Notes: a model not told the origin generated them from the letters alone. Counted from the first letter of the stretch, positions 17,496-26,105 are shown. The stretch: 64,000 nucleotides of DNA from CAIRDP01 sp037138335 (GCA_037138335.1 JBAXIO010000007.1:120079-184078); one strand, 5' to 3'. Numbers and translations: made by a program.

Positions 17496-18215
17496 TCACC
17501 AGCCGGAGGCAAGCACATCCACAATATGGATCGTCTTGATGGGGAGGTTATGTTTGTCAATATAAGCCTGCTGGTGCATCAGGCAGGATGAATCGGTGGA
17601 AACAATATACTCTGCTCCTGATTCGAGGGCGTTATTGATTTTCTGTTCAGCCATTGCCGTGGAAATGGGCTCAAATTTGACAGAAAAGGTGCCGCCAAAT
17701 CCGCAGCAAACTTCATTGTCTTTCATTTCCCTCAGCTCAAGCCCCTTGACCTTTGCAAGCAGCCTCCGCGGCTCGTCCTTAAGACCATACTCCCTTAAAG
17801 CCGCACAGGAATCATGAAATGTGACCACATGCGGAAATTCGGCCCCGACGTCTTCCACATTCATGACATTGACAAGAAAATCGGTGATCTCGTATACGTT
17901 CTTTTTTACCTGCTTGTATTCATAATGCAGGCCTGTATTGTGAAAAAGCCATGGATAATAATTGCGGATAAAACCGATGCAGGAAGCCGAAGCGCCGATG
18001 ATCGGCCTGTCGTTAGGGAAATCCTTCATGAACTTCTCTCCCATTTTTTTTGTCTCGTCCCAGGCCCCGCTGTTGAATGTCATCTGTCCGCAGCAGGTCT
18101 GGTTTGGATTGTAAAACACATCCACACCGAGTTTTTCAAGTATTTTCACCATGTTCATCCCCGTCTCGGGGTAAACCTGGTCAATGAAACAGGGAATAAA
18201 CAGATCGACTAGCAT
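17496..18215 (-). CDS. LutA/YkgE-type Fe-S oxidoreductase subunit
   Basis: The 239-residue protein has two Cys-rich CCG domains, one starting IPCFIDQVYPETG with TCCGQ, the second with HDSCAALREYGL and CCGFGGTFS. This is the layout of LutA (lactate utilisation protein A) and GlpC-like heterodisulfide reductase D subunits, which bind Fe-S clusters. LutA usually works with LutB and LutC to oxidise L-lactate, but neither gene is next to it. It could be part of a split lactate oxidase or have a separate electron-transfer role. Confidence 0.82.
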   Translation of the reverse strand: MLVDLFIPCFIDQVYPETGMNMVKILEKLGVDVFYNPNQTCCGQMTFNSGAWDETKKMGEKFMKDFPNDRPIIGASASCIGFIRNYYPWLFHNTGLHYEYKQVKKNVYEITDFLVNVMNVEDVGAEFPHVVTFHDSCAALREYGLKDEPRRLLAKVKGLELREMKDNEVCCGFGGTFSVKFEPISTAMAEQKINNALESGAEYIVSTDSSCLMHQQAYIDKHNLPIKTIHIVDVLASGW

Positions 18216-18370
18216 CTTAAAAACTGAAAGTCAAAAATAAACATTTCTTTTCAAGATAAGCAGATGAAGTTAAAAATTCAGTTGCTGGACGGGAGGTATC
18301 TGTCGAAAGACCATTTGATGATCTCTTTGAAAGAACATTTTCGATGATTGCAATTTATTCAATTATGAAG

Positions 18371-18378
18371 TATCTTTG
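18371..18378 (+). promoter_or_regulatory. -7 box for the antitoxin-like gene
   Basis: TATCTTTG fits TAnnTTTG 19 bases before the ATG at 18397. It overlaps a TTG at 18376 that could be misread as an upstream start. Confidence 0.6.
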
Positions 18379-18396
18379 CAGATACAGAAGAAAAAA

Positions 18397-18612
18397 ATGG
18401 CAACAGATACAATCATATTAAAAATTAAGGATAAAAAGAAAATCTCTTTCCTGGTCAAACTTTTAGAACAACTTGGTTTTGTAGACTTTGCCTATAACCC
18501 CGGAAAAAAAACCAACTCAAAGCACGACTTTTTTAAGAGCGCCGGCTTTTTGGAAAACCGAAATCTGAACGCCAGGGAACTCAGAGAACAGGCATGGAGC
18601 AGAAACAGATGA
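18397..18612 (+). CDS. Antitoxin-like small protein upstream of a broken PIN toxin
   Basis: The 71-residue basic protein starts MATDTIILKI and is rich in Lys. The N-terminal part looks like a short strand plus helix and the tail (NARELREQAWSR) is a charged helix like those by which VapB-type antitoxins wrap the PIN toxin. Its stop codon overlaps the start codon of a PIN-domain remnant (ATGA at 18609-18612), the usual vapBC arrangement. I do not recognise the antitoxin family with certainty. The start at 18397 is chosen because the promoter -7 box overlaps the earlier TTG. Confidence 0.65.
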   Translation: MATDTIILKIKDKKKISFLVKLLEQLGFVDFAYNPGKKTNSKHDFFKSAGFLENRNLNARELREQAWSRNR

Positions 18613-18802
18613 TACTCTGTGATACGGATGTAATCATTGAATTTTATCGCAATAATCCTAAGATTGTTCGTGAATTAAAACGCATTGGTCAAAAACATCT
18701 CTGATCGCTGCTACTGCAATAGAAAATAACCTTGAATTATTCACACTGAACACGAAAGACTTCAAATACATCTCCGACTTGAGTCTTTATACCATAAAAT
18801 AA
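18609..18802 (+). pseudogene. Broken vapC-like PIN-domain toxin gene with internal deletion
   Basis: The first part (18609-18704) reads MILCDTDVIIEFYRNN and on to a stop after 31 codons; this is the start of a PIN ribonuclease with its first acidic residues. In another frame, 18701-18802 reads LIAATAIENNLELFTLNTKD to a TAA, which matches the C-terminal end of the same family. The middle, about 65-70 residues by comparison with intact relatives of about 130 residues, is missing and the two ends are fused out of frame at about 18695-18705. The toxin cannot be made. The antitoxin-like gene before it is intact. Confidence 0.8.
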
Positions 18803-18919
18803 ATTTATCCATCGTTTAATCCTGTTACGTATTTTTCCTTATAAATTCTGCGCGCAGCGATGTCTTGTGCAGTGAGCAGTGATGAAGATTTGTTTTAGCT
18901 ATTTCTTCCATCCAAAAAC

Positions 18920-18927
18920 TATTTAAA
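18920..18927 (+). promoter_or_regulatory. Archaeal-like TATA element (speculative)
   Basis: TATTTAAA is centred about 26-27 bases before the ATG at 18950 and is preceded by CCAAAAAC, which resembles an archaeal BRE. That spacing is typical of leaderless archaeal promoters. No Bacteroidota -7 box was seen here. The sequence is AT-rich, so a chance match is quite possible. Confidence 0.25.
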
Positions 18928-18949
18928 CTCATTTAATGATGAACAATGA

Positions 18950-20251
18950 ATGATGGAAAAGAGGGTGTTAATCTTTGCTATATTTCTACTCTGCATGCCA
19001 GCAGTATTTGCAGTAACTGCAAATAATTGTTACATGATTGCAACAGGAAATTGTGCAGCAGGATATACCGCAGTCGGACATGTAAGCAGCGACGGACATT
19101 TCACAACTGATTCAACGCTTAACAATTTTCCATATGATTTATGCTGCATAAACTACGGCATTAATTCAGGTGCAGTTTCATTCAAGTACGCAAGAGATCC
19201 ATCCGGAAGTACAGGTCAAGGCGCTGTATCTGTAAATAGTTCAGTTACAAATTTTGCAGGCAGCATCAAACTAGGTTTTCAAAATTCTTGTTACTTAAAA
19301 CAAACCGCGTGCGACAATAGCGCGTCAGAAGTTTGCGTGTTCAAAGTCAGCAACTCGAGCGATAGTGTTCCATCTAAATGGAAATCCGTTGCAGATAGTT
19401 CCCATATCGCTGATTGTACAACACCGAACACACCAAATGCAAATTCATATCCAAACTACGTCTGCTGTAAACTCTCAGAAATCTGCGACAACGGCATCGA
19501 TGACGATGGAGATGGAGCGATTGATTGTGCAGATATAGATTGCAACCATGCAGATAATCCAACTATTTCTCCTGAGTTCTGTACAGGCTCAATTTACAAC
19601 TCGAGTACGTGCGCATACGTTGTAAGATATCCAAATGGGGTGCCTCCTCCAACAATAGTATACAACATCAATTGTACAGGTCAGGTCCCATATAACAATA
19701 ATCATTATTACTGTAGTTACGGAAGATTCAACCAATACTCTACAGGACTTTGTTGTCCACAAGGAAAATATGCATCTTATGATACTGGTACTGGTTTGTG
19801 GAGTTGTCAAATTGCGGCAAAATGCGGTATTGATAATACATTTCCTTGTAATTATGATTTTGATTCTAATAATGCTCAATGGTTGGCTAGTCAGTATAAT
19901 GGTAATGATTTTTGGTGCCAGAGTAAAATGCCTTATTTGTATTCTCCTCAAATAACTCCGACTATGGATACTGCTTGTTGCTTCATAGCACAGAATGGTG
20001 CTGTTGGTTATTATACGGATGCAGGTAATGTTAAAATACTAGGTTATCAACCTGTGTGTGGAGATGGAATATTAGATTCTCAATCACCGTATAATGAACA
20101 ATGCGATGGTTCAGTACCTGCAAGTGCAACTTGTGTTGGGCATATTAATTGTCAGGGTGGACTGGTTCCTATGGGTAATCCAACGTGTAGTGCGGGTTGT
20201 CAGATAGTTTATACGAGTTGTTATTGTGGGAATGGCAATAGTAATGGTTAA
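18950..20251 (+). CDS. Cys-rich secreted protein, archaeal (DPANN)-like in style, probably truncated
   Basis: The 433-residue protein has a signal peptide (about residues 5-22) and over 40 Cys, many as CC pairs. One segment near residue 180 reads CDNGIDDDGDGAIDC, a Cys/Asp motif that recurs in surface proteins of Myxococcota and of DPANN archaea. A later CGDG...NEQCDG motif belongs to the Cys-rich repeat type (DUF4215-like). The frame stops at CYCGNGNSNG, where another such repeat would be expected to continue, so the 3' end is probably lost. No T9SS sorting domain is present. Codon use is richer in A and T than in flanking genes. I cannot assign a function. Two adjacent ATGs (18950, 18953) are possible starts. 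Confidence 0.6.
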   Translation: MMEKRVLIFAIFLLCMPAVFAVTANNCYMIATGNCAAGYTAVGHVSSDGHFTTDSTLNNFPYDLCCINYGINSGAVSFKYARDPSGSTGQGAVSVNSSVTNFAGSIKLGFQNSCYLKQTACDNSASEVCVFKVSNSSDSVPSKWKSVADSSHIADCTTPNTPNANSYPNYVCCKLSEICDNGIDDDGDGAIDCADIDCNHADNPTISPEFCTGSIYNSSTCAYVVRYPNGVPPPTIVYNINCTGQVPYNNNHYYCSYGRFNQYSTGLCCPQGKYASYDTGTGLWSCQIAAKCGIDNTFPCNYDFDSNNAQWLASQYNGNDFWCQSKMPYLYSPQITPTMDTACCFIAQNGAVGYYTDAGNVKILGYQPVCGDGILDSQSPYNEQCDGSVPASATCVGHINCQGGLVPMGNPTCSAGCQIVYTSCYCGNGNSNG

Positions 20252-20318
20252 TCGTTAAGAATTCTGTAAATCAATTTTTAACATAAGTGCTTGTAATATT
20301 GAAAAATAAGATAAAAAT

Positions 20319-22115
20319 TTAATAGTATTTCGTATCTAGATTTAGAAGATAAATTGTTCTTAGCATTTTTTTTCCAAGATCTGATGATGTGTGGTTTTGC
20401 TGAGACCAAACATATGCTGCAGCAGTAGGGCCTGAGTTAGGATCTCCGACAGAGGCAGATAAATCGAAATACTCTCCGAATATAACTCCATCTGTATCTC
20501 CTGTACCATACACAGCAAAGCCCCAACTTTCTCTAACTGTGTTGTTATAAGTATAATTATTTTTGTAGAAGACAGAATTTCCAGGAAGAACATTGCCGAA
20601 AGCTATTCTTGTGTATTGGTCTCCGCCATTACTTCCTCTTGTTTGGCATTGAACAAGTATTGCATCGCTTGGGCTTGTTGCTCTGTGGAACGTATGCGGA
20701 ACCATTAGTGTATCATTTGTGTTTGGTATAATTGATAATGTGTCTGTCATTTCTGATAATGCTTTTGCTCTGTCTAATTGAGTTGTGGAAATTTGAGTAT
20801 TTGGATCTGTGCTTGAATAAGTACATTGTATTTTGTAGAATGGCAAAAGACTTGAGACGTTTACGTCTATGAATTTGTGTGTTTTGTTATCTACTCTTCC
20901 TGCCATCATTTCTCGTATTGGTTCTGCGTCCATTCTTATTGAATCGCCGGGTGTTCCTGAGTTCATGTCTTTGTGGCCGTATTTGTTTACAACATAAGTG
21001 TAGATTGTTTTGTCGTTGATGTCTGGGTTGCTCATATCTACAACGACTGGTTGTGGGAATTGGCCCCATTCTTTTGGACTTTGAAATATGTTGGAATCTT
21101 GTCTTGCTTGGTGTATTTTTCTGCCAATAAGCCAGCCTAAGAATTGTTGGTTGTTAGCAAAGCTTACTGAGTCTAGTTCGAGTGTTGCGTTTGCAGTTGA
21201 TGTGTATAGGTCTTTTTGGATTATTATTTCGTTGTTGGTGTTTGGAGAGTAATTATTTGTTGTTCCATCAGGCCAATGCGCTGTGATTGTTATGTTTGCT
21301 GGGTTTCCGTTTACATCGTATGGTTTGAATGTTGTGTTGATTGAGAACGTCGCTCCTTGCAGCAATGTTTCGTCTATTGTTGTAGTTGTTGGTGCGAATG
21401 TTGTGTCTTTTGTTATAAAGCCGTTTTTTGAGAATGTGGCGTATGTGCTATCGAGTACTGCGGGATTTTCTGTTGTTGCGGATTTTAATTCTGATTGTTC
21501 TACTTGTGTTGGCTTTGTGTTTGTAAAATTTGAAGATATGTTTTCTGTTTGTATTGATTTAAATGTGTGAATGTCTGATTTGTTGAGGGTGTTCATTAGG
21601 TTAATTAGGTACATTCCTATGTTTCCGCCTGCGATTGTGATTTTGTTTGCTCCGGCGTCTGCGTGAACTGTTGAAGTATAGACTTGTCTGCCTAGTGCAT
21701 CGTTAATTTGCAGTAAGTAGTCTCCTCCTGTTTTGGAGTTGAATACGAGATTTGTTTGTCCATGTGAAGGATTAGGATATAATTTGTCTTCAAGGTTTGG
21801 TTTTTTATGTTCTTGTTGTCCTACGTAGATGAATGGTGCATCGTAGTATCCGTTTGCATCTGTGAATACTTCGTCTTGGAGAGTCATGGTTTTTTTGTTA
21901 TAGAAGTTTACATCTACTTGTTCTATTGGTTCGCCATTTATTTTTTTTACGTGTCCGTTAATTTCTAGATTTAGATCGGATGCGCTTTTTATAGAGTCGC
22001 ACTGCCTCGTACCGGGGCCGTTTAAACCAGGCGTTTTTTCAGATGGGCCCGCTTCGGCGCAAAAGATCATAAAAAAAATCAAGGTTGTTGCTGTCAACAG
22101 AATAAGATTCCTCAT
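20319..22115 (-). CDS. Secreted protein with internal T9SS-like domain, unknown function
   Basis: The 598-residue protein has a signal peptide (about residues 1-22). A beta domain like the carboxypeptidase-regulatory type follows (about 48-100). At 112-176 there is a segment with YPNPSHGQT, LLQINDALGRQVY and GMYLINLMN that has all marks of a T9SS type A sorting domain. Such domains normally end the protein, but here about 420 residues follow. That C-terminal part is Thr/Asn/Ser-rich with few Cys and matches nothing I recognise. The body of the gene is AT-rich and uses codons unlike its neighbours, while the first 45 codons look like the host. It is convergent with the truncated Cys-rich gene. 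Confidence 0.7.
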   Translation of the reverse strand: MRNLILLTATTLIFFMIFCAEAGPSEKTPGLNGPGTRQCDSIKSASDLNLEINGHVKKINGEPIEQVDVNFYNKKTMTLQDEVFTDANGYYDAPFIYVGQQEHKKPNLEDKLYPNPSHGQTNLVFNSKTGGDYLLQINDALGRQVYTSTVHADAGANKITIAGGNIGMYLINLMNTLNKSDIHTFKSIQTENISSNFTNTKPTQVEQSELKSATTENPAVLDSTYATFSKNGFITKDTTFAPTTTTIDETLLQGATFSINTTFKPYDVNGNPANITITAHWPDGTTNNYSPNTNNEIIIQKDLYTSTANATLELDSVSFANNQQFLGWLIGRKIHQARQDSNIFQSPKEWGQFPQPVVVDMSNPDINDKTIYTYVVNKYGHKDMNSGTPGDSIRMDAEPIREMMAGRVDNKTHKFIDVNVSSLLPFYKIQCTYSSTDPNTQISTTQLDRAKALSEMTDTLSIIPNTNDTLMVPHTFHRATSPSDAILVQCQTRGSNGGDQYTRIAFGNVLPGNSVFYKNNYTYNNTVRESWGFAVYGTGDTDGVIFGEYFDLSASVGDPNSGPTAAAYVWSQQNHTSSDLGKKMLRTIYLLNLDTKYY

Positions 22116-22227
22116 ACCGGGTCCTTTAAAAAAACGGAATTATGAACGGGTGGCATCTGCCTGCCGTAAAGTAACAAAAAATACCAATATCTTTAAGGGT
22201 CCATCACCGGGATTCATTAAACTCAGT

Positions 22228-23568
22228 CTAGGATACCTGGCTAAGCTGAAATCCCATTGATTTTATATCCTCCCAGAAACCCGGATATGATTTGGCAACC
22301 ACATCCGGATCGGCTATCCTGATGCTTCCTGTTTTAAGGGAAAGCATCGCAAAGGTCATGGCCATTCGATGGTCCCTGTATGTATCGATAATAACATCGG
22401 GTTTGGCCGTCAGCTTCGAAGGCTGTATTTCGATTGCAGGGAAGTCTCCGGTTGTGATCGTAAGCCTGCATCCTAATTTTTTTAGTTCAGTAGTAAGTGA
22501 ATGAACCCGGTCAGATTCCTTGATCGCAAGGCTTTTCAATCCCTCAAACCTTCCCCTGAGACCAAGGGCTGCACAGGTAGCGATCACAGGCAGGGCCAGG
22601 TCGGGATGGTTGGTAAAATCATAAAAGAAACCTTCGAGGCGGGAAGGGTGCCTGGAGAGGTGAAGCGCGATCCGGGAGCCGTGACTGGGGACTGGGGACT
22701 GGGGACTGGGGGCTTTTCCCTTCCCGGAAATTGCATTTCCGCCTTTTCCTTTAAGAAATTCCGAAGTAACCCCGAACACCGAAAAGGCCGATGCCACAAC
22801 AGAATCGCCCTGCAGGCTTTTTTCTTCAAGGCCGGGCAGCTGCAGATCCGTTTTATCGGATAGGGCGGCAGCCTGGTACCAGAATGAGGCTGCCGACCAG
22901 TCTGACTCAACTGTGAATTCACTCACGGAATATACGCCTGGTTCAACACTGATTTTATGTTTCCACTTCCTTGCCTTTATCCCGCATTCCTTCATCAGCG
23001 CAACCGTCATGTCGATATAGGGTTCTGAAACCACATCCCCCCTGAGATTCAGGGTAAGCCCTTCCGAGAGGTACGGACCTATCATCAGCAGGGCGCTCAC
23101 AAACTGGCTGCTGACCCCCGCATTGACGTTCAGGTTATCCGATACAAGCTTGCGTCCTTTGATAAGAAGGGGCGGGAACCCCACATTCCCGAGGTATTCA
23201 ATTGAAGCGCCAAGGAGTTTCAGGTCCTCAACAAGCTCTCCTACCGGCCTCTGCCTCATACGGTCGGTTCCGGTGAGTACCCAGCGCCCAGGCTTTACAG
23301 CAAGAAGTGCGGTAAGGAACCTCAGGTCGGTCCCGGCATCGGAACAATCCAGCTCCACCGCATCCTGTTTGCCTGAAGAGGCCTGGATCTTATTCAGCAG
23401 TTTCTGAAGTATCAGGGTATCAGTAGACTTTGAGAGGTTTTCTATTTCGAATTTCGTACCCGACAAGGCCTGCATGATCAGCATGCGGTTGCTGATGCTT
23501 TTTGAGGAAGGAAGCTGAATTGTTCCTTTCAGTAGTTTTTCGGGTTTTATTATTTTAATGCTTTTCAT
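22228..23568 (-). CDS. aroA: 3-phosphoshikimate 1-carboxyvinyltransferase (EPSP synthase)
   Basis: The enzyme transfers enolpyruvate from PEP to shikimate 3-phosphate in aromatic amino acid synthesis. Key motifs are LPSSKSISNRMLI, DAGTDLRFLTALLAV, RMRQRPVGELV, IKESDRVHSLTTELKKLG and DTYRDHRMAM. The product has 446 residues, about 30 more than usual. The extra part lies at about residues 280-310 and includes PSPQSPVPSH, encoded by 7-base repeats GGGACTG on the plus strand (22681-22711). The frame stays open through it, so the protein may still work. The gene follows aroB by 27 bases in the order ald-aroB-aroA. Confidence 0.95.
   Translation of the reverse strand: MKSIKIIKPEKLLKGTIQLPSSKSISNRMLIMQALSGTKFEIENLSKSTDTLILQKLLNKIQASSGKQDAVELDCSDAGTDLRFLTALLAVKPGRWVLTGTDRMRQRPVGELVEDLKLLGASIEYLGNVGFPPLLIKGRKLVSDNLNVNAGVSSQFVSALLMIGPYLSEGLTLNLRGDVVSEPYIDMTVALMKECGIKARKWKHKISVEPGVYSVSEFTVESDWSAASFWYQAAALSDKTDLQLPGLEEKSLQGDSVVASAFSVFGVTSEFLKGKGGNAISGKGKAPSPQSPVPSHGSRIALHLSRHPSRLEGFFYDFTNHPDLALPVIATCAALGLRGRFEGLKSLAIKESDRVHSLTTELKKLGCRLTITTGDFPAIEIQPSKLTAKPDVIIDTYRDHRMAMTFAMLSLKTGSIRIADPDVVAKSYPGFWEDIKSMGFQLSQVS
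22681..22711. repeat. Heptamer repeat inside aroA
   Basis: GTGACTG is followed by three copies of GGGACTG and then GGGGC. It belongs to the same family as the intergenic arrays and encodes a Pro/Ser-rich insert on the minus strand of aroA. Confidence 0.85.
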
Positions 23569-23595
23569 AATCCTTACCCACTTCTATTCCCGTTG

Positions 23596-24723
23596 TCAGT
23601 CAAAAATCTTATCCAGGGAAGCTGCTGTTTCATCCCGCCCTGCCTGCCTGTTTATCCTTGGTTTGCCCGCCGCCTGTATCAGGGTATATCTTACCTGTCC
23701 TTCACTGTTCTTTTTATCATATAATAAAAGAGTATAAATATTGTCGTAGGAAGAAGGGGTTTTTTGTACCAGGTCACCAAGTGTTTCAGCCTGTATCTTA
23801 TACCCGGCTTTCAGGAAGGAAATGATCTCCATTGCCTCCTCCCCGCTTAAGCCCGCCTTCAGATGTGAAAGCCAGGTTTCTGCTATCATTCCCAATGCTA
23901 CAGCATCTCCGTGTAAAAGACCTTTTTCATCCCTTGCAAGAACAAACGATTCGAGGGCATGGCCAATGGTATGGCCGAAGTTCAGTATTTTCCTGAGTTT
24001 CTGCTCCCTGAAATCCTGGCAGGTAATGCGGTTTTTAAATGTCATGGTTTTCATGATCAAATCCTGCCAGGGTTTTTCGAGTATGTCGAGGGCCAGGATA
24101 TTTTCGGCTCCCTTCCTGAGAAGTTTGCGCCATAAAACAGGGTCACCTATGAGGGCCGACTTTACAATCTCGGCAAACCCCGAGCGAATATGATCTGAAG
24201 GCAGTGTTTTAAGAAACCTTGCGTCAACGAAAACAGCCAGGGGGGAATAGAAAAAACCCAGCTGGTTTTTGAGTTCCCCCATATTTACCCCTGTTTTTCC
24301 GCCTATAGCCGCATCCACCATGCCTGTAAGACTGGTCGGAATATTTATATAAGGGATCCCCCTTTTAAGTCCGGCAGCAATAAACCCGCCAAGGTCTGAA
24401 ACCACCCCTCCTCCCAGGTTGACCAGGAGGCTGCGGCGGTCGGCGCCGGAGGCTAAGAGTTCAATCCAGATTTTTTCAGCTGATGACAAGGATTTGGAAG
24501 CCTCGCCTCCTTCAATCTCAAAAACCAATGCCGCATCAAGTTCAGGGCATGCTTCGACAAGAAGCGGAAGGCAGTGCTTTCCTGTATTGGCGTCGACGAG
24601 AATAAAAACCCTGCTTTTCCTGTATTCATGCGAAAGCAGAAGCTTCCTGAAACCCTGTAAGGCATTTGAACCGCAATGGATACGTGTTCCTGAAACAGTG
24701 GCCACCCTGGCTGAAAGGATCAT
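23596..24723 (-). CDS. aroB: 3-dehydroquinate synthase
   Basis: AroB makes 3-dehydroquinate from DAHP with NAD and a divalent metal, the second step of the shikimate pathway. The 375-residue protein shows the NAD-binding GGGVVSDLGGFIAAGLKRGI region, the PTSLTGMVDAAIGGKTGVN motif and the metal-binding His cluster in NFGHTIGHALES with a further His in LLHGDAVALGM. It is 12 bases downstream of ald and 27 bases upstream of aroA on the minus strand, which indicates an operon. Confidence 0.97.
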   Translation of the reverse strand: MILSARVATVSGTRIHCGSNALQGFRKLLLSHEYRKSRVFILVDANTGKHCLPLLVEACPELDAALVFEIEGGEASKSLSSAEKIWIELLASGADRRSLLVNLGGGVVSDLGGFIAAGLKRGIPYINIPTSLTGMVDAAIGGKTGVNMGELKNQLGFFYSPLAVFVDARFLKTLPSDHIRSGFAEIVKSALIGDPVLWRKLLRKGAENILALDILEKPWQDLIMKTMTFKNRITCQDFREQKLRKILNFGHTIGHALESFVLARDEKGLLHGDAVALGMIAETWLSHLKAGLSGEEAMEIISFLKAGYKIQAETLGDLVQKTPSSYDNIYTLLLYDKKNSEGQVRYTLIQAAGKPRINRQAGRDETAASLDKIFD

Positions 24724-24735
24724 ATACCCCCGGTT

Positions 24736-25959
24736 TTAATGAAATGCAGCCATCAACAGGTCAAGATCCTGGAAAGGCAGGTTGAAGTGGCGGCTGATAG
24801 GAAGGCTTGTGATGAGTCCGTTATACAGGTAAACGCCCTGCCTTACACCGTAATCCCGTTTTAAAAGGTTTTCGACCCCGCCTGCGTTACCTATATCAAG
24901 TATTATCGGGACCATGATATTGTTCAGGGCCTGGGAAGCCGAATGAGGCACTTTTGAGGGGATATTGGGGACGCAATAATGGGTCACTCCATGGACTTTA
25001 TAAACAGGGTCTTTAAGGGTAGTGGGCCTGGAAGTTTCGAAACACCCCCCCTGGTCTATGCTTACATCAATGATCACCGAACCTTCTTTCATCTGCCTGA
25101 TCATTTCTTCCGAGATCAGGCATGGAGACTTGCCTTCGGGTGAATGCACCGCTCCTATCATGACATCCGCAGTCATCATGGCATCAAGAACAGCTTTCGG
25201 ATGCAAAAGGGAAGTATATATCCTTCTCCCGAGGTTATCCTGTATACGCCTGAGCCTGTAAACCGAATTATCAAACACTTTTACAAAAGCCCCGAGCCCG
25301 ATTGCCGATCTTGCGGCAAATTCGCCGACCGTTCCTGCGCCGATAATCACGACTTCCGATGGCGCAATCCCGGTAAACCCTCCAAACATCTTACCCCTGC
25401 CGAATTCCGGATCGCTGAGGTACTCGGCGGCAATAAATATGGCTGTATTCCCTGCAATCTCGCTCATGGTCCTGATCACCGCCATCTGGTTGGTCTTGTC
25501 ACGGATAAATTCAAATGCAAGGGCCGTTACTTTTTTCTGGCTGAGACCCCGGAAATACTCCCCGCACTGCATTGCGATCTGAAGGGTGGAAATAAGAGTC
25601 TGCTTTGGATGAAGAAGCTCAATCTCGTCCTGTGTGACAGGCCCGACCTTCAGAATAATATCGGCCTTGTACACCTCGTTGGAAGAGTAAACGATGCTTG
25701 CCCCGGCCTCGCTGAACTCATGATCGGGGAAATGGGCCGTAAGCCCTGCCCCTGCCTCGACAAGAACGTGGTGGCCGTTGCGCACCAGCAGCCCTACACC
25801 GTCGGGAACCAGTGAAACCCTGTTTTCCATGCTGGAGACTTCCTTTGGGACTCCAATAGAAAGTTCGCTTTTCCTGCTCGCCACTTCAAGCATTTCTTCC
25901 TGGGGCATCAGCCTCTCGCCAAGGGTTAGTTTGCTGAAATCAGGACGGGAATCTTCCAT
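24736..25959 (-). CDS. ald: Alanine dehydrogenase
   Basis: The 407-residue NAD-dependent enzyme interconverts L-alanine with pyruvate and ammonia. The N-terminal IGVPKEVSSMENRVSLVPDG and the Rossmann segment VVIIGAGTVGEFAARSA identify the alanine dehydrogenase/PNT family, with conserved substrate-binding Arg and Lys in the first motif. The N-terminal extension of about 30 residues before the domain is usual in Bacteroidota homologues. It heads the ald-aroB-aroA run. In an amino acid fermenter it could recycle amino groups onto pyruvate, which fits with the right end of the window. Confidence 0.9.
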   Translation of the reverse strand: MEDSRPDFSKLTLGERLMPQEEMLEVASRKSELSIGVPKEVSSMENRVSLVPDGVGLLVRNGHHVLVEAGAGLTAHFPDHEFSEAGASIVYSSNEVYKADIILKVGPVTQDEIELLHPKQTLISTLQIAMQCGEYFRGLSQKKVTALAFEFIRDKTNQMAVIRTMSEIAGNTAIFIAAEYLSDPEFGRGKMFGGFTGIAPSEVVIIGAGTVGEFAARSAIGLGAFVKVFDNSVYRLRRIQDNLGRRIYTSLLHPKAVLDAMMTADVMIGAVHSPEGKSPCLISEEMIRQMKEGSVIIDVSIDQGGCFETSRPTTLKDPVYKVHGVTHYCVPNIPSKVPHSASQALNNIMVPIILDIGNAGGVENLLKRDYGVRQGVYLYNGLITSLPISRHFNLPFQDLDLLMAAFH

Positions 25960-26105
25960 GCGTTAAATTTTAAACGAAGTTACAAAAGAATCAGGAATAT
26001 TATGCCAGGGGAGGAAAAATCAGCCGGTTGTCATCGGATCTGACTGTTTCGCCCTTTGGAATGCCGATGATACCGAAAATCCTTTTAAATCATGGAAAAA
26101 TCCCG

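Noticed and set aside
18594..18608. Earlier ATG for the PIN toxin remnant
   Set aside because: The ATG at 18609 overlaps the antitoxin stop (ATGA) and gives MILCDTDV, the usual start of the family.
22501..22863. Plus-strand ORF across the repeat in aroA
   Set aside because: It is antisense to conserved aroA motifs and has no recognisable product.
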